This document shows positions 17,347 through 25,689 of a DNA stretch of 64,000 nt, piece after piece. A program made the translations under genes and the position numbers. Origin of the DNA: Pseudomonas arcuscaelestis (lineage in GTDB: Bacteria > Pseudomonadota > Gammaproteobacteria > Pseudomonadales > Pseudomonadaceae); the NCBI RefSeq assembly GCF_016881005.1, contig NZ_JACOPV010000009.1:1-64000 (forward strand), read 5' to 3'. Every line of letters begins with the position of its first letter. Positions within the stretch are counted from its first letter, which is position 1. The notes beneath the pieces were generated by a model that searched no databases, was not told where the DNA came from, and saw nothing but the letters and a program-made list of their open reading frames with translations.

Positions 17347-18375
17347 CTACTGGGGCAAACGCGACCGGCCCTCTATCACAAGCCAGACTGGCGGCCCAGC
17401 GCTCCATGGGCTGGGTGCCAAAGTACCGAGGTGAATTCCGAAGGTTGGTTTTGACTTGTGGGCGAGGCAAAGCAGTGCTAAAAAGGTCGCGTTCTATGCC
17501 CAATCCCTGATTGAGGCACCCTGCCTATCTCGACGCTAATCCGTCTGATTTGCATGGACCTATCGACCCGTCAGTAATTTCTGGCTGTTCTTTAGGTAGA
17601 TACTGTTAGATCAATCTAAATCCGTAGTGAGGTTCTGAACCTCCCTACACATCCTGATCTTATCGACTTCTGTTGATGACGATCGCATTGCCCTTCCTTG
17701 AAGGTGCTTCCCCAGACGGCAGAGATCACACCCTGTCGTTCAGGCTTGGTGTTTTCATTTCCACACGGTTTGAGCGCCATGCTTGGAGCTTTGCTCTTGC
17801 ATTGCTTTTGGGTAAATCCTCGGTAACGAGAAATTCATTGCGCAGAACACAGCTTTCCGGCTGTGCGGATCATTTCGGCTTGCCGTTTCGATCCTCCTTG
17901 ACCCGTCGCAATGATCGATCTGTTCGCTATCCACCAGCAGCACCTAGTGCTTTTGGTAACGGCGATTCAGTTCAACCTTCCGCATTAGCGGTTCCCTCCG
18001 GTCAGGCCTGACTTCTCCAGGCTTTGGCCAGGTTGATGTTGGTTCCCTCCATCGTCCTCCTGGCCTTAGAGCACCAGGTGTCTTTGAGTATTACCAGTGC
18101 TCTACTGGCGAGAGATAAATGATGAGTAATTCCGAATTCAACGGATACGCAGAGTGTAGTAAGCCGGTTGAACTGGAGTGCAACAAAGCTGCCGCATCAC
18201 CAGGCCGCTGCGCGCCGTAAAAAGCTGCGCGCCCCGGTTAAGCACAGCCGTTTCACCCCATAGGCATTTTGCCGTTATCGGTTACCACCCCACTCAAGGG
18301 GAAATCTGGTGACTTGCAGGTTGAATGATCTGGCACCTCGGTGTTTGTGTGTTCCACCTAAGAGTCCAAACCCTA
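17347..18375. other. Long non-coding stretch
   Basis: About 1 kb with no gene I can support. Open frames here lack start signals and have unnatural composition. Two near copies of GCTGCGCGCC occur around 18,200-18,235. Confidence 0.5.
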
Positions 18376-18397
18376 CCAGGGCATTCCTATGCCCTGG
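18376..18397. repeat. Perfect 9-bp inverted repeat before a small gene
   Basis: CCAGGGCAT and ATGCCCTGG separated by TCCT, ending 29 bases before the start at 18,427. No T-run follows. It may be an operator or a structured leader. Confidence 0.5.
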
Positions 18398-18426
18398 CAT
18401 GGATGCCCCTCCTCGGAGACGCACCC

Positions 18427-18957
18427 ATGAACGTAAACGGCTTTCGAAACTACTTCTCGGATCAAATCGAGTCGACGCGTGAACTGTTTCATCCTGGTCA
18501 ATTGAATAAACGCACTCCCTGCAAGCTTGAAAAGACCTTGGTCCGGGAAATCGAGGTTCGACACGAGAAATTGCAAGCTGTGTATGCCGAACTCGATGAG
18601 CTTGGCCCTGGCATGATCATGCAGAACGGATCGGGGGATTCGTGGGCACTGATCTTGCCGGACGCATCAGAGCCTGGACGCTTTCGCTACTCGGTGTTCA
18701 GGAACATAGGCTGGATGAGCCATTTCACTACCGATACTATCGATGAGGCAGTCCTCGAGGCGTTCAAGTCTGGGTTCACCCAGGTTGCGCCGCGAGACAC
18801 TCTCGACAAGCTGTCGGCCACTCTGGAGTGGAAGAAAGGTTGCGAGCGATTGGTACACCATGAAGCCCACCAACGTGGCGCTATGTCGTTTGACGACATG
18901 CTCGCTAAGTTTGAAGAAATTGAAGCCAAGCATCACCAGCAACTGCTGGTCGCTTGA
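18427..18957 (+). CDS. Hypothetical protein, 176 residues
   Basis: The start at 18,427 has GGAG 8 bases upstream. The product (MNVNGFRNYFSDQIESTRELF...) is soluble and acidic, with a predicted alpha/beta core and helical C-terminus (FDDMLAKFEEIEAKHHQQLLVA). The IDEAVLEAFKSGFTQVAP stretch is a plausible helix. No family is recognised. A strong terminator follows at 19,031. Confidence 0.6.
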   Translation: MNVNGFRNYFSDQIESTRELFHPGQLNKRTPCKLEKTLVREIEVRHEKLQAVYAELDELGPGMIMQNGSGDSWALILPDASEPGRFRYSVFRNIGWMSHFTTDTIDEAVLEAFKSGFTQVAPRDTLDKLSATLEWKKGCERLVHHEAHQRGAMSFDDMLAKFEEIEAKHHQQLLVA

Positions 18958-19030
18958 AGTTTGGTGTGATGAGTTGGGCCGTCCGCGGTTCCAGCCCTAG
19001 CATCTGGATTCATTGATCTAACAGGGAAGA

Positions 19031-19065
19031 CCCTCACAGCCTTATTTGGGCTGTGAGGGTTTTTT
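19031..19065 (+). terminator. Strong intrinsic terminator
   Basis: An 11-bp stem CCCTCACAGCC/GGCTGTGAGGG with a short loop is followed by six T residues. It ends the 18,427 gene. A class 1 motif starts 3 bases later. Confidence 0.9.
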
Positions 19066-19067
19066 GC

Positions 19068-19096
19068 TTCTGGCACAGCTTTGTGACACCGACACT
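19068..19096 (+). promoter_or_regulatory. Class 1 plasmid promoter motif with a long leader
   Basis: TTCTGGCAC at 19,068-19,076, 14 bases, GACACT at 19,091-19,096. The next credible start codon (19,259) is 191 bases from the motif, much farther than at other sites. Confidence 0.5.
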
Positions 19097-19258
19097 ATCC
19101 ATACACCCAAGCAGTCGAGCCCCTTCGTCGGCTGAAAGAACAATTGAGCTAAGGCATGTCTCATCGCTGCCGATAGCCAGACATCGGGTAGGCCATGACC
19201 CAGCCTTGGCGTTTCAAGAGCTGCCGTTATCGTCTCTATCCCGGATGGAGGATTTACA

Positions 19259-19498
19259 GTGCAGCAAGGTAACCAAGTCGGATCGTACACCACCGCCCAC
19301 AAAGGACTTCTCGAGTACCTCTCTGACCAGGTGATGGCTCAATTGAGTACCCAGGACGGAGACCAAGCACCGTCTGCAGTAAACTCAGCACAAACTGCCG
19401 AGGCCGAAGCCGGAGATCGCTCCTCCTCGTTCTTCTTCAACACGGGGCGACCGGGCTGTACTTGCCCGCGATGTGCAGTAATGCGCCGCCTGGTATGA
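19259..19498 (+). CDS. Small protein with C-terminal CxCPxC motif
   Basis: The GTG at 19,259 has GGAGG 7 bases upstream. The 79-residue product ends with GRPGCTCPRCAVMRRLV; the CTCPRC cluster may bind a metal. The middle is low complexity and rich in Ala, Gln and Ser. No family is recognised. Confidence 0.5.
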   Translation: MQQGNQVGSYTTAHKGLLEYLSDQVMAQLSTQDGDQAPSAVNSAQTAEAEAGDRSSSFFFNTGRPGCTCPRCAVMRRLV

Positions 19499-19519
19499 TT
19501 TGAGCCCCTTCAAGAGTTC

Positions 19520-19756
19520 ATGACTATGTCCAAGTTTCCTCAACCGCCAGAATTGAAGGACGGCACCTACAAAGCCCGGTGCAAAGAATCGACGCAACTG
19601 AAAGCGGCGATCAACGGCCACAGCCAGGTATGGCCTGAGGCGGACCTAACAATCCGCGAAGGGTGGGCGTCCTTCTCCAAGGACGGCATCGTCGTCTGGA
19701 AATGCAACTCTGGCTATGCAAGCCTCCATTTCAAAGTCACCGCGACGGCCTGTTGA
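19520..19756 (+). CDS. Small hypothetical protein, 78 residues
   Basis: The product (MTMSKFPQPPELKDGTYKARCKES...) follows the 19,259 gene by 21 bases and is probably cotranscribed. An alternative ATG lies at 19,526. The pattern of beta-strand-like stretches (ADLTIREGWASFSKDGIVVW) suggests a small beta-rich fold. No family is recognised. Confidence 0.5.
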   Translation: MTMSKFPQPPELKDGTYKARCKESTQLKAAINGHSQVWPEADLTIREGWASFSKDGIVVWKCNSGYASLHFKVTATAC

Positions 19757-19769
19757 ATTTGGTAACCAT

Positions 19770-19781
19770 GTTTTGAGGTGC
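19770..19781 (+). promoter_or_regulatory. Class 2 motif
   Basis: GTTTTGAGGTGC, 70 bases before the start at 19,840. A GGTAAG word follows 16 bases later. Confidence 0.5.
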
Positions 19782-19839
19782 AATCTGGATTCCAATCGGT
19801 AAGCTCCAGGTAACTTGGTTATCTGTAGGTGCGCACCTA

Positions 19840-20106
19840 ATGCCTCAACCCTCCTCCCCACGCTTGACCAAATCCACCAATCAGCTTTGCCTCGGCGAAT
19901 ACATCATGCAGCCTGGAGAGAACGCGCTTCTCCGGGTACTGGATGTTGCACCACGACGCACCATCAAAATCGGTCGCCTCGAAGGCCGTTACGCCGGCAC
20001 CACCTTCACCGCCGGTCAGCAGCTCGGCCGCCGCTGGGAGATCATTCCTCCCGAGGAGGCTCGTACCCGCCTTGAAGAGTCCGAGATGCCCGCTCTCTCA
20101 GCATAA
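19840..20106 (+). CDS. Small hypothetical protein, 88 residues
   Basis: The product (MPQPSSPRLTKSTNQLCLGEYIMQPG...) is basic in the middle (DVAPRRTIKIGRLEGRYAGTTF) and acidic at the end. Class 2 motif spacing supports the start at 19,840. The next in-frame ATG is at 19,906. No family is recognised. Confidence 0.5.
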   Translation: MPQPSSPRLTKSTNQLCLGEYIMQPGENALLRVLDVAPRRTIKIGRLEGRYAGTTFTAGQQLGRRWEIIPPEEARTRLEESEMPALSA

Positions 20107-20238
20107 CCGTGAGCTCTTGGCACGAGCAGCTTTGTGCCACGCTATTGTCCATTCTTGACGACCAGCCTTCTCTTCGGGTGTACCCTGATATGGCCTATTG
20201 GTCACACGTTGTCCTAAAACCAACTAACGAGCACCATC

Positions 20239-20772
20239 ATGGATAGTCGCCTTCAAATTGCGCAGGACCTGGCTACGGAATGGCACATGGGTGAGGTGCG
20301 AAAGTACACTGATGGTGAGCCCTACATCATCCACCCTATTGCGGTCGCTCAGATTGTGGCCTCGGTCACCGATCGGTGGGAGGAGATAGCCGCGGCGTAT
20401 CTGCACGATGTACTGGAGTGCGCTGAAGATCTCCGCGCCGGGCGCGAGGAGGTGATACTGGTTCGTCTCGGTAGTGAGGTTCTGAACCTGGTGCTAGAAG
20501 TCACCAATCCCAGCCGACCATCTGACGGTCCCCGGGACGTTCGAAAGGCCATTGACCGTGAACACCTCGCGAAGGCTTCCCCCGCTGGCCAGACTCTACG
20601 GCTAGCAGACGCCATTCACAACTTCTCAAACCTTGAGGAGCGAAACCCTCGCTTCGCGCTGACCTATGCCCAGGAAAAGGTGTTGATACTCCCCCTGACG
20701 CTGCAAGGCTCCCAGCAGTTGCATGCTCGACTCACAGAGATGCTTATGCCGCTGACATTCCGAAGGGATTAA
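20239..20772 (+). CDS. HD-domain phosphohydrolase, SpoT/Mesh1-like
   Basis: The 177-residue protein has the (p)ppGpp-hydrolase layout: a first His in YIIHPIAVAQIV (residue 32), the HD pair in AAAYLHDVLEC (56-57) and RLADAIHN in the C-terminal half, matching the LxDxxHN word of SpoT. Family enzymes remove the 3' pyrophosphate of ppGpp in the cytoplasm. There is no synthetase domain. A weak class 1-like word (TCTTGGCAC) lies 124 bases upstream. On a plasmid it may lower host alarmone or act on another nucleotide; the substrate is not shown by the sequence. Confidence 0.75.
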   Translation: MDSRLQIAQDLATEWHMGEVRKYTDGEPYIIHPIAVAQIVASVTDRWEEIAAAYLHDVLECAEDLRAGREEVILVRLGSEVLNLVLEVTNPSRPSDGPRDVRKAIDREHLAKASPAGQTLRLADAIHNFSNLEERNPRFALTYAQEKVLILPLTLQGSQQLHARLTEMLMPLTFRRD

Positions 20773-20885
20773 GCGGGCGCCGCGGCTACAATTTTCGCTT
20801 CCTGGACTGAAGAGCTAAGCCTGGCGCTGGAGAGGTAAGAACGGGAGGTTAGACATAAATCTACACCTCCCATCTGTTGGCAGGG

Positions 20886-21362
20886 TTACATGTGAGGGGG
20901 ATGCGAATCCCTCCACGCCAAGTAGGCTTTGTTGTGCTTCTTCTGAATTCGGCCCGCATAGCCGAATCCTGCGAACGTCAAAAGGATCAAGGGGATTACC
21001 CACCAGTCCTTAGCAGAGAAGCCAGTGTCGCTGAGAGGGAGTCCGTATTTGCCAAGAGCAACCAAGGCGCTGAATCCGATCGTCAGGGCCAGGCATTGCT
21101 TGAGGTGTGGGAGATCTGGCGCGCCTCGAAATGGGTCAGCAGAGTCAGGCTGTGTTTTCAGCCATTTTTTGTGAGCCCAGTCATGCTGCAGTTCCAGAAC
21201 AGCACAAAGCGCAAATCCTGCGCCCCCGATGGCGAGCAACGAATAATGCAACCAGACAGTTGAGGTCAGAAATTGGGCCAAAATTAGGGCCGTGAGGGCA
21301 AACAACGTTGTGTAAATTTGCTTCTGTTTCGGTGGCTTTGGGGCGCCAGTCGACTTATCCAT
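20886..21362 (-). CDS. Inner membrane protein, unknown function
   Basis: The 158-residue protein has two hydrophobic segments near the N-terminus (about 17-58) and two in the C-terminal half (about 90-108 and 118-136), with basic ends (GRIQKKHNKAYLAWRDSH). It is transcribed against its neighbours and has its own promoter region at about 21,363-21,500. No family is recognised. Confidence 0.6.
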   Translation of the reverse strand: MDKSTGAPKPPKQKQIYTTLFALTALILAQFLTSTVWLHYSLLAIGGAGFALCAVLELQHDWAHKKWLKTQPDSADPFRGAPDLPHLKQCLALTIGFSALVALGKYGLPLSDTGFSAKDWWVIPLILLTFAGFGYAGRIQKKHNKAYLAWRDSHPPHM

Positions 21363-21502
21363 GGTGAGTCCTTCTGGTAGTGATCAGCCATGCTATGGCC
21401 TTGCTGGTCCGATCAGCAATCCAAAACGCATCGTCGAAACCTTCCAACTGCGAGCTGCAGACCCTACAGGCCGGGGATGACTCAATATGACTACACGGGT
21501 GA

Positions 21503-21531
21503 TTCTGGCACACCATGTTGCGGGTGATGAT
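21503..21531 (+). promoter_or_regulatory. Class 1 plasmid promoter motif
   Basis: TTCTGGCAC at 21,503-21,511, 14 bases, GATGAT at 21,526-21,531. It lies 57 bases before the start at 21,560. Confidence 0.6.
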
Positions 21532-21559
21532 TGCCTCATCATTTTACGAGGTAGCCATC

Positions 21560-21982
21560 ATGGCCTGGCTTCTAGTTTCCCGTGCACTACCCATCATGTC
21601 GGATTATCAGTTGCTTTATCCCCGCTCTGAGCCAGTCATCGTGTATATGGAGTCCGAGCAACAGCAATTCGCGCGCTATGTTCGGATGGACGAGGACGGT
21701 GATCAGTGGTCCGGCCGCTGGGTAAGTGAGTGCAGCAATGGGTGGGACTTGACCGACCACGTCACCCACTGGCGGCCAAGCCTTGAAGCACCCACCGACA
21801 ATGTTGGGCCAGAGCCCATCAAAGGCTTTTTCATTGAGCAAGAGCAGCTCGACCAGCTGCGCCTGATTGAAACTGCCTGGTACGGAGACGGAACTCACTT
21901 AACCCCGGATCGCCGTCGCGATCTCGCAAACTCACTGCATACCTTCATTGGAGCGATCTCAAGCCAGCCGGTCCAGGTCTGA
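21560..21982 (+). CDS. Hypothetical protein, 140 residues
   Basis: The start at 21,560 is supported by class 1 spacing and CGAGG upstream; an internal ATG at 21,596 is possible. The acidic soluble product (MAWLLVSRALPIMSDYQLLYPRS...) has several Trp residues in QWSGRWVSECSNGWDL. No family is recognised. It precedes the ssb gene by 112 bases. Confidence 0.55.
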   Translation: MAWLLVSRALPIMSDYQLLYPRSEPVIVYMESEQQQFARYVRMDEDGDQWSGRWVSECSNGWDLTDHVTHWRPSLEAPTDNVGPEPIKGFFIEQEQLDQLRLIETAWYGDGTHLTPDRRRDLANSLHTFIGAISSQPVQV

Positions 21983-21999
21983 GCGAATTCCGATTGGGT

Positions 22000-22006
22000 A
22001 TTTTGG
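22000..22006 (+). promoter_or_regulatory. Weak class 2-like word before ssb
   Basis: ATTTTGG at 22,000-22,006, 95 bases before the ssb start. This is farther than at other class 2 sites, so the assignment is doubtful. Confidence 0.25.
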
Positions 22007-22094
22007 ATTCGCCCCTGCCCTGAACGATGGTTGAATAGCAAACATGCCCGGTAAACCCGGCGTTCAACCAGCTCGTAAGGACACTCGCATCACC

Positions 22095-22610
22095 ATGGCA
22101 AAGCGTGGCGTAAACTCGGTAACGATTATTGGCACGATGGGTGCTGACCCTAAGGTTCACCAGTTCCCGAATGGCTCGACTACAGTCGTATCTCTCTCAA
22201 CAAGTGAGTCATGGAACGATAAGCAGAGCGGGGCCAAGACCGAAGATGTCGAGTGGCACCGGGTGGTGCTTAAAGGTCGTCACGGCGAATTAGTGGCCCA
22301 GCACGGACGTAAAGGACGAGAGCTTTATGTTCTTGGGAAAAATAAAACCCGCAAGTACACGGCCGGTGGAGTGGAGAGAAGCATCACCGAGATCATTGTT
22401 GACCCATACGACGGTCAATGCCATTTCATGGATGGTAAAGGGGATCAAGGTGGAACTGCACAAGCAGGCCGGCATCCAAGGAACGTGCAACCAGCCCCCC
22501 GTCAGCCGCAGGATCAGCAGTCTGCAGACCAGGGTGATCTGACTCCGCCCTCTCAAATGTTTGATGGGCCAGCCTTCGATCCAGCATATTACCGAGGCGT
22601 ACCATCCTGA
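22095..22610 (+). CDS. ssb: Single-stranded DNA-binding protein
   Basis: The 171-residue product has the SSB OB-fold (about 1-110): NSVTIIGTMGADPKVHQFPNGS, a KTEDVEWHRVVLKGRHGELV block and LYVLGKNKTRKY. The tail is glutamine- and proline-rich. It does not end in the canonical DDDIPF acidic tip (it ends AYYRGVPS), so recruitment of host SSB partners may be altered. The start at 22,095 gives the usual N-terminus; an AAGGA lies 13 bases upstream. Plasmid SSBs protect single strands during conjugation and replication. Confidence 0.85.
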   Translation: MAKRGVNSVTIIGTMGADPKVHQFPNGSTTVVSLSTSESWNDKQSGAKTEDVEWHRVVLKGRHGELVAQHGRKGRELYVLGKNKTRKYTAGGVERSITEIIVDPYDGQCHFMDGKGDQGGTAQAGRHPRNVQPAPRQPQDQQSADQGDLTPPSQMFDGPAFDPAYYRGVPS

Positions 22611-22884
22611 CTGTCAGCGTGCGCAGCGGAAAATGGAAACAGGAAACCTGTCCGTTGAGTCAGAATGTGAGCCTTAAAATAGGGGCTGGTTTGATGTATG
22701 GTGCCAGCGTTTTCGGGTATTTGTGTGCCCCAAGATTACCTGCGTGTCCAGCAGCACAAATTGAGCTGCACACTAAACAATGCATGTGCCCACACCTGAG
22801 GGGTACGACCGGTTGCCAGGATCGACACGGGAAGTAAGCGTGATCGACCTGGTACCCTTGATCGTTATGAGCCGCTAAGCACCA
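22611..22884. other. Intergenic stretch
   Basis: No gene, terminator or class motif can be supported here. The stretch must hold the promoter of the next gene. Confidence 0.4.
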
Positions 22885-23616
22885 ATGGATTCTGGAAAAT
22901 TGCGTCAAAATGATACAACTGTGGTTGATCTACAGCCCACCACACGCTTTGAACTCGTCTATATGCGTCGCCGTGAATTCCTTCCCCTTTCGGAATCCCA
23001 CGACGTGGATGACACGCTGGCACTCGATGTGCACAGCGGTCCTCCCGTACATGAGCGATCGAAGCGCTGGCAGTCTCAGGATGCCTTTGAGATGCGCCGG
23101 ATCACGAAGCTTCAAAGTAAGACTGGTGAGGTCATCGGATACCGGCCGATGATTCAGAAAGGCCACGGTTCAGACCGTGAGCGCCCGAATAAGTCTTTCA
23201 GGGCTTCTGACTTCGGTGGCAGCCTTGATGAAGCGTTACGTCAGGCCAAGCTCTGGCGCGACAGCACAGAAATCAAGCTTGGCATCAAACCAGGCCGCCT
23301 GCGTTCCAAGACCGTCGCGAGGCCATGGTCTGGGGTTTCACTAATTGTCGCGAAGTCGACCGGTGCCCGCTCCTACTGGGGGAGCAACCATGTGATGGGC
23401 AGCAAGCCTCTGCGGGCCTATATTGGCAAGCGATCCTACATCGATGCCTACCACGATCTGATCAAGCGCATTGCCGAGCGCGATGGAATTCCTCTCCCTG
23501 AGGAGCTGCCATCACCACCCCCTCCTCGTGATGATCAATACCGTCGAATGACAAAGGCCGGCCTCACTGGCATTCCAGAACCATCGCGCAGGCGGAAGTC
23601 TCGATCCAAAGCCTAA
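22885..23616 (+). CDS. Basic hypothetical protein, possible DNA-binding
   Basis: The 243-residue product is rich in Arg, Lys and Ser. Residues 150-205 (SGVSLIVAKSTGARSYWGSNH and YIGKRSYIDAYHDLIKRIAE) resemble a beta-hairpin plus helix layout like AP2-type DNA-binding folds, but the similarity is weak. The C-terminus is a basic tail (SRRRKSRSKA). No Shine-Dalgarno is clear at 22,885; an alternative ATG lies at 22,963. Confidence 0.5.
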   Translation: MDSGKLRQNDTTVVDLQPTTRFELVYMRRREFLPLSESHDVDDTLALDVHSGPPVHERSKRWQSQDAFEMRRITKLQSKTGEVIGYRPMIQKGHGSDRERPNKSFRASDFGGSLDEALRQAKLWRDSTEIKLGIKPGRLRSKTVARPWSGVSLIVAKSTGARSYWGSNHVMGSKPLRAYIGKRSYIDAYHDLIKRIAERDGIPLPEELPSPPPPRDDQYRRMTKAGLTGIPEPSRRRKSRSKA

Positions 23617-23636
23617 CCTGAATTTCCGATACACCA

Positions 23637-23648
23637 CTTTGGCTGGTG
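23637..23648 (+). promoter_or_regulatory. Class 2-like motif
   Basis: CTTTGGCTGGTG, 64 bases before the lipoprotein start at 23,701. GGTAGG and GTTATC words follow at the usual distance. Confidence 0.4.
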
Positions 23649-23700
23649 ATTTTGATCGTATGAGGTAGGTTATCGTCATGTGATCAAGGACATGTCGACT

Positions 23701-24015
23701 ATGAAACGCTTTGCCTCGCTTCTGCTCCCACTCCTATTGACTGGCTGCGGTGAGAGCATTAATGGCGCCTACCAGGCAGCCATCCAGTATGCCGATGAGC
23801 AGCCCCGCCCTGTGGGCCTTGCCATTATTCAGCATGACAAGATCATTGCAGATGGCAGATCCGTTGCTGTTGCTGAATGGAAGCATGATGGTTCGACCTA
23901 CACAGCCTTCGATGCTGAGGGTAAACGCCTGGCGCAGCTCGTTCGCAATGATGCAGGGGATCTGGTGCAGTCGCTGCCAATGAGTCGTGTGGTTTATCGG
24001 AAATTTGAGTTCTGA
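23701..24015 (+). CDS. Small lipoprotein
   Basis: The ATG at 23,701 is chosen because it follows AAGGA by 10 bases and gives a clean lipoprotein leader MKRFASLLLPLLLTGCGES with the Cys at residue 16. The 104-residue mature part has no recognised family. It is followed after about 110 bases by a periplasmic ClpP-like protein gene. Confidence 0.6.
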   Translation: MKRFASLLLPLLLTGCGESINGAYQAAIQYADEQPRPVGLAIIQHDKIIADGRSVAVAEWKHDGSTYTAFDAEGKRLAQLVRNDAGDLVQSLPMSRVVYRKFEF

Positions 24016-24124
24016 CGCACTCATTTTCGTCGGGGTGCTGCTGTATCGATATTGCCAGGCGATCCACGCCGGAACCATATCAAAGCGTCGCTCTTCGCAG
24101 CAAGGGCGACTTCAGGGATCAAGC

Positions 24125-25159
24125 ATGCGCGTGCTACATCGGTTTTTAGCTACCTCTCTTCTGTTCGTCGCTTCAGGTTTCGCGGTTGCCAATGATGTAC
24201 GAATCCTGCCTTCTGCAACCGCGGGAAATGCTTCTCCACCCGAGGTTTACCTTTCGGGGGACATCACCGACGCCACCGTCAGTCAATTGTCCGGGCTGAT
24301 TTCTAGTAGGGGACTCCAAGGCTCTATTGTCTATCTGGATTCGGCTGGCGGTGACCCCCAGGCCGGGATGAACCTTGGCAGTTTAATCAGACGCTCGAAC
24401 ATGAACACGGCAATAGGCAAGCCAGGCGCGAGCCCAGGCCACCCCGCTGCCGGCCGGTGCATGAGTGCGTGCGTTCTGACCTTTGCTGGTGGCAAGTTCA
24501 GGTTCGTCGATCAAGCCTCTCAGCTTGGCATCCATCGATTTTATCGGCGTACGGCCATGTCGACCGATCTCGATGTTGCCCAAGTCATGTCAGCAGCGAT
24601 CACCGCGTATTTGATAAAGATGGGTGTAGCCCCTGCTCTATTCGAAAGGATGGTTCAAGTTGGACGCGGTCAGATGGAGATTCTCGGGCACATAGACGCT
24701 GCGAAGCTGAACCTCGTCAATAACGGCGTGTTGCCGGCCGAGTGGGGGATCGAAGGTAAAAAGGGGCAGGTTTACCTGATGGGGAGCCAGCAAACGTGGA
24801 ATGGCACCGGGAAAATCATCATGACCTGTGCACCCAATAGCCGGATCAAGTTCTCGGCCCTCTACAACGCTGGCGACAACAACGCCTTTATCACTCGCAA
24901 CGCAAAGAACTACAGCCTACGGCTCAACAAGCAGTTCCTTCCGGTCGCCTCGCTGCAGTCAAAGCCGGCCATCAGCGGTGATTATGTCCTGGCCAGCTTC
25001 ACACCTGACGACAATATGCTTTGGTCAATATCTGGGGCAGAGCAGCTTGGGTTCGGGTTTCACACAAAGGAATCCTCAACTTTCTACGGGTTTCTCGTCG
25101 ACGCCACTGGCGAGCAAGACCTGGTCCGAAGCTGGATTAAGCACTGCACTGATCGCTAA
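24125..25159 (+). CDS. Periplasmic ClpP/crotonase-fold protease-like protein
   Basis: The 344-residue product starts with a signal peptide (LATSLLFVASGFAVA). Residues 40-210 match the COG3904-type ClpP-like fold: VYLSGDITDATVSQL, IVYLDSAGGDPQAG (oxyanion Gly-Gly), the probable catalytic serine in GRCMSACVLTFAGG (Ser114) and a His in LGIHRF (137). A C-terminal domain of about 130 residues follows. Such proteins are predicted periplasmic serine peptidases related to SppA. The start at 24,125 has AGGGAT upstream. The target is unknown. Confidence 0.7.
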   Translation: MRVLHRFLATSLLFVASGFAVANDVRILPSATAGNASPPEVYLSGDITDATVSQLSGLISSRGLQGSIVYLDSAGGDPQAGMNLGSLIRRSNMNTAIGKPGASPGHPAAGRCMSACVLTFAGGKFRFVDQASQLGIHRFYRRTAMSTDLDVAQVMSAAITAYLIKMGVAPALFERMVQVGRGQMEILGHIDAAKLNLVNNGVLPAEWGIEGKKGQVYLMGSQQTWNGTGKIIMTCAPNSRIKFSALYNAGDNNAFITRNAKNYSLRLNKQFLPVASLQSKPAISGDYVLASFTPDDNMLWSISGAEQLGFGFHTKESSTFYGFLVDATGEQDLVRSWIKHCTDR

Positions 25160-25162
25160 TGC

Positions 25163-25191
25163 TTCTGGCATACGCAGGAAAGAGTGAGGAT
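25163..25191 (+). promoter_or_regulatory. Class 1 plasmid promoter motif
   Basis: TTCTGGCAT at 25,163-25,171, 14 bases, GAGGAT at 25,186-25,191. It lies 57 bases before the start at 25,220. Confidence 0.55.
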
Positions 25192-25219
25192 TGCACCATT
25201 ATTCAACGAGGAGCAATCC

Positions 25220-25447
25220 ATGCGATCTGCAAGCACCTTTCAAGAATCAGCAGCGGAAACGCGTATCTACAGCGCTGATGGAGCAACCTTCGGCCTCAAG
25301 ACGGGTGGTTCACGCCGGTGCCAAATGGAAGGCTGCCGCGGCGAATCTATCGCTGTTCGCTGGCAAGATGGAAAGCTTACCTATCCTTGCACTATGGGGC
25401 TCACCGGTCACCCCACCGGCGCCTCTCAAATTGTGGGGGGCTTTTGA
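25220..25447 (+). CDS. Small hypothetical protein with Cys pair
   Basis: The 75-residue product ([18 protein letters not shown]...) has [11 protein letters not shown] in the middle and YPCTMG near the end, so a small metal site is possible. CGAGGAG precedes the ATG. Its stop codon overlaps the start of the YheU-like gene by one base, so the two are translationally coupled. Confidence 0.55.
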   Translation: MRSASTFQESAAETRIYSADGATFGLKTGGSRRCQMEGCRGESIAVRWQDGKLTYPCTMGLTGHPTGASQIVGGF

Positions 25448-25689
25448 TGATCATCCCTCACCAGCAACTTGAACCAGATACTCTTCAAAACCTCATTGAA
25501 GACTTCGTCAGTCGCGAGGGCACCGACAATGGTGATGAGTCGACAGAGTTGCAGAAAGTGCAGGCGGTACGGTCGCAGCTTGCCTCAGGGCAGGCTGTGA
25601 TCTATTTTGATGCTGAATACACCCAGTGCATCCTTGCATCCCGTGATCAGGTTCCCAAAGCGATGCTGGGGGACTGGCAAAGCGATTGA
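25447..25689 (+). CDS. YheU-family protein (UPF0270)
   Basis: The 80-residue product begins [20 protein letters not shown] and contains [15 protein letters not shown]-like [17 protein letters not shown] and YTQC, which line up along the whole length of YheU. The function of YheU is not established. The ATG overlaps the preceding stop. After its TGA-TAA stop the same frame stays open for about 60 codons (see 25,690-25,882). Confidence 0.8.
   Translation: MIIPHQQLEPDTLQNLIEDFVSREGTDNGDESTELQKVQAVRSQLASGQAVIYFDAEYTQCILASRDQVPKAMLGDWQSD

Noticed and set aside
17673..18011. Open frame of 112 codons in the 1-kb gap
   Set aside because: No ribosome site, atypical composition and no family resemblance.
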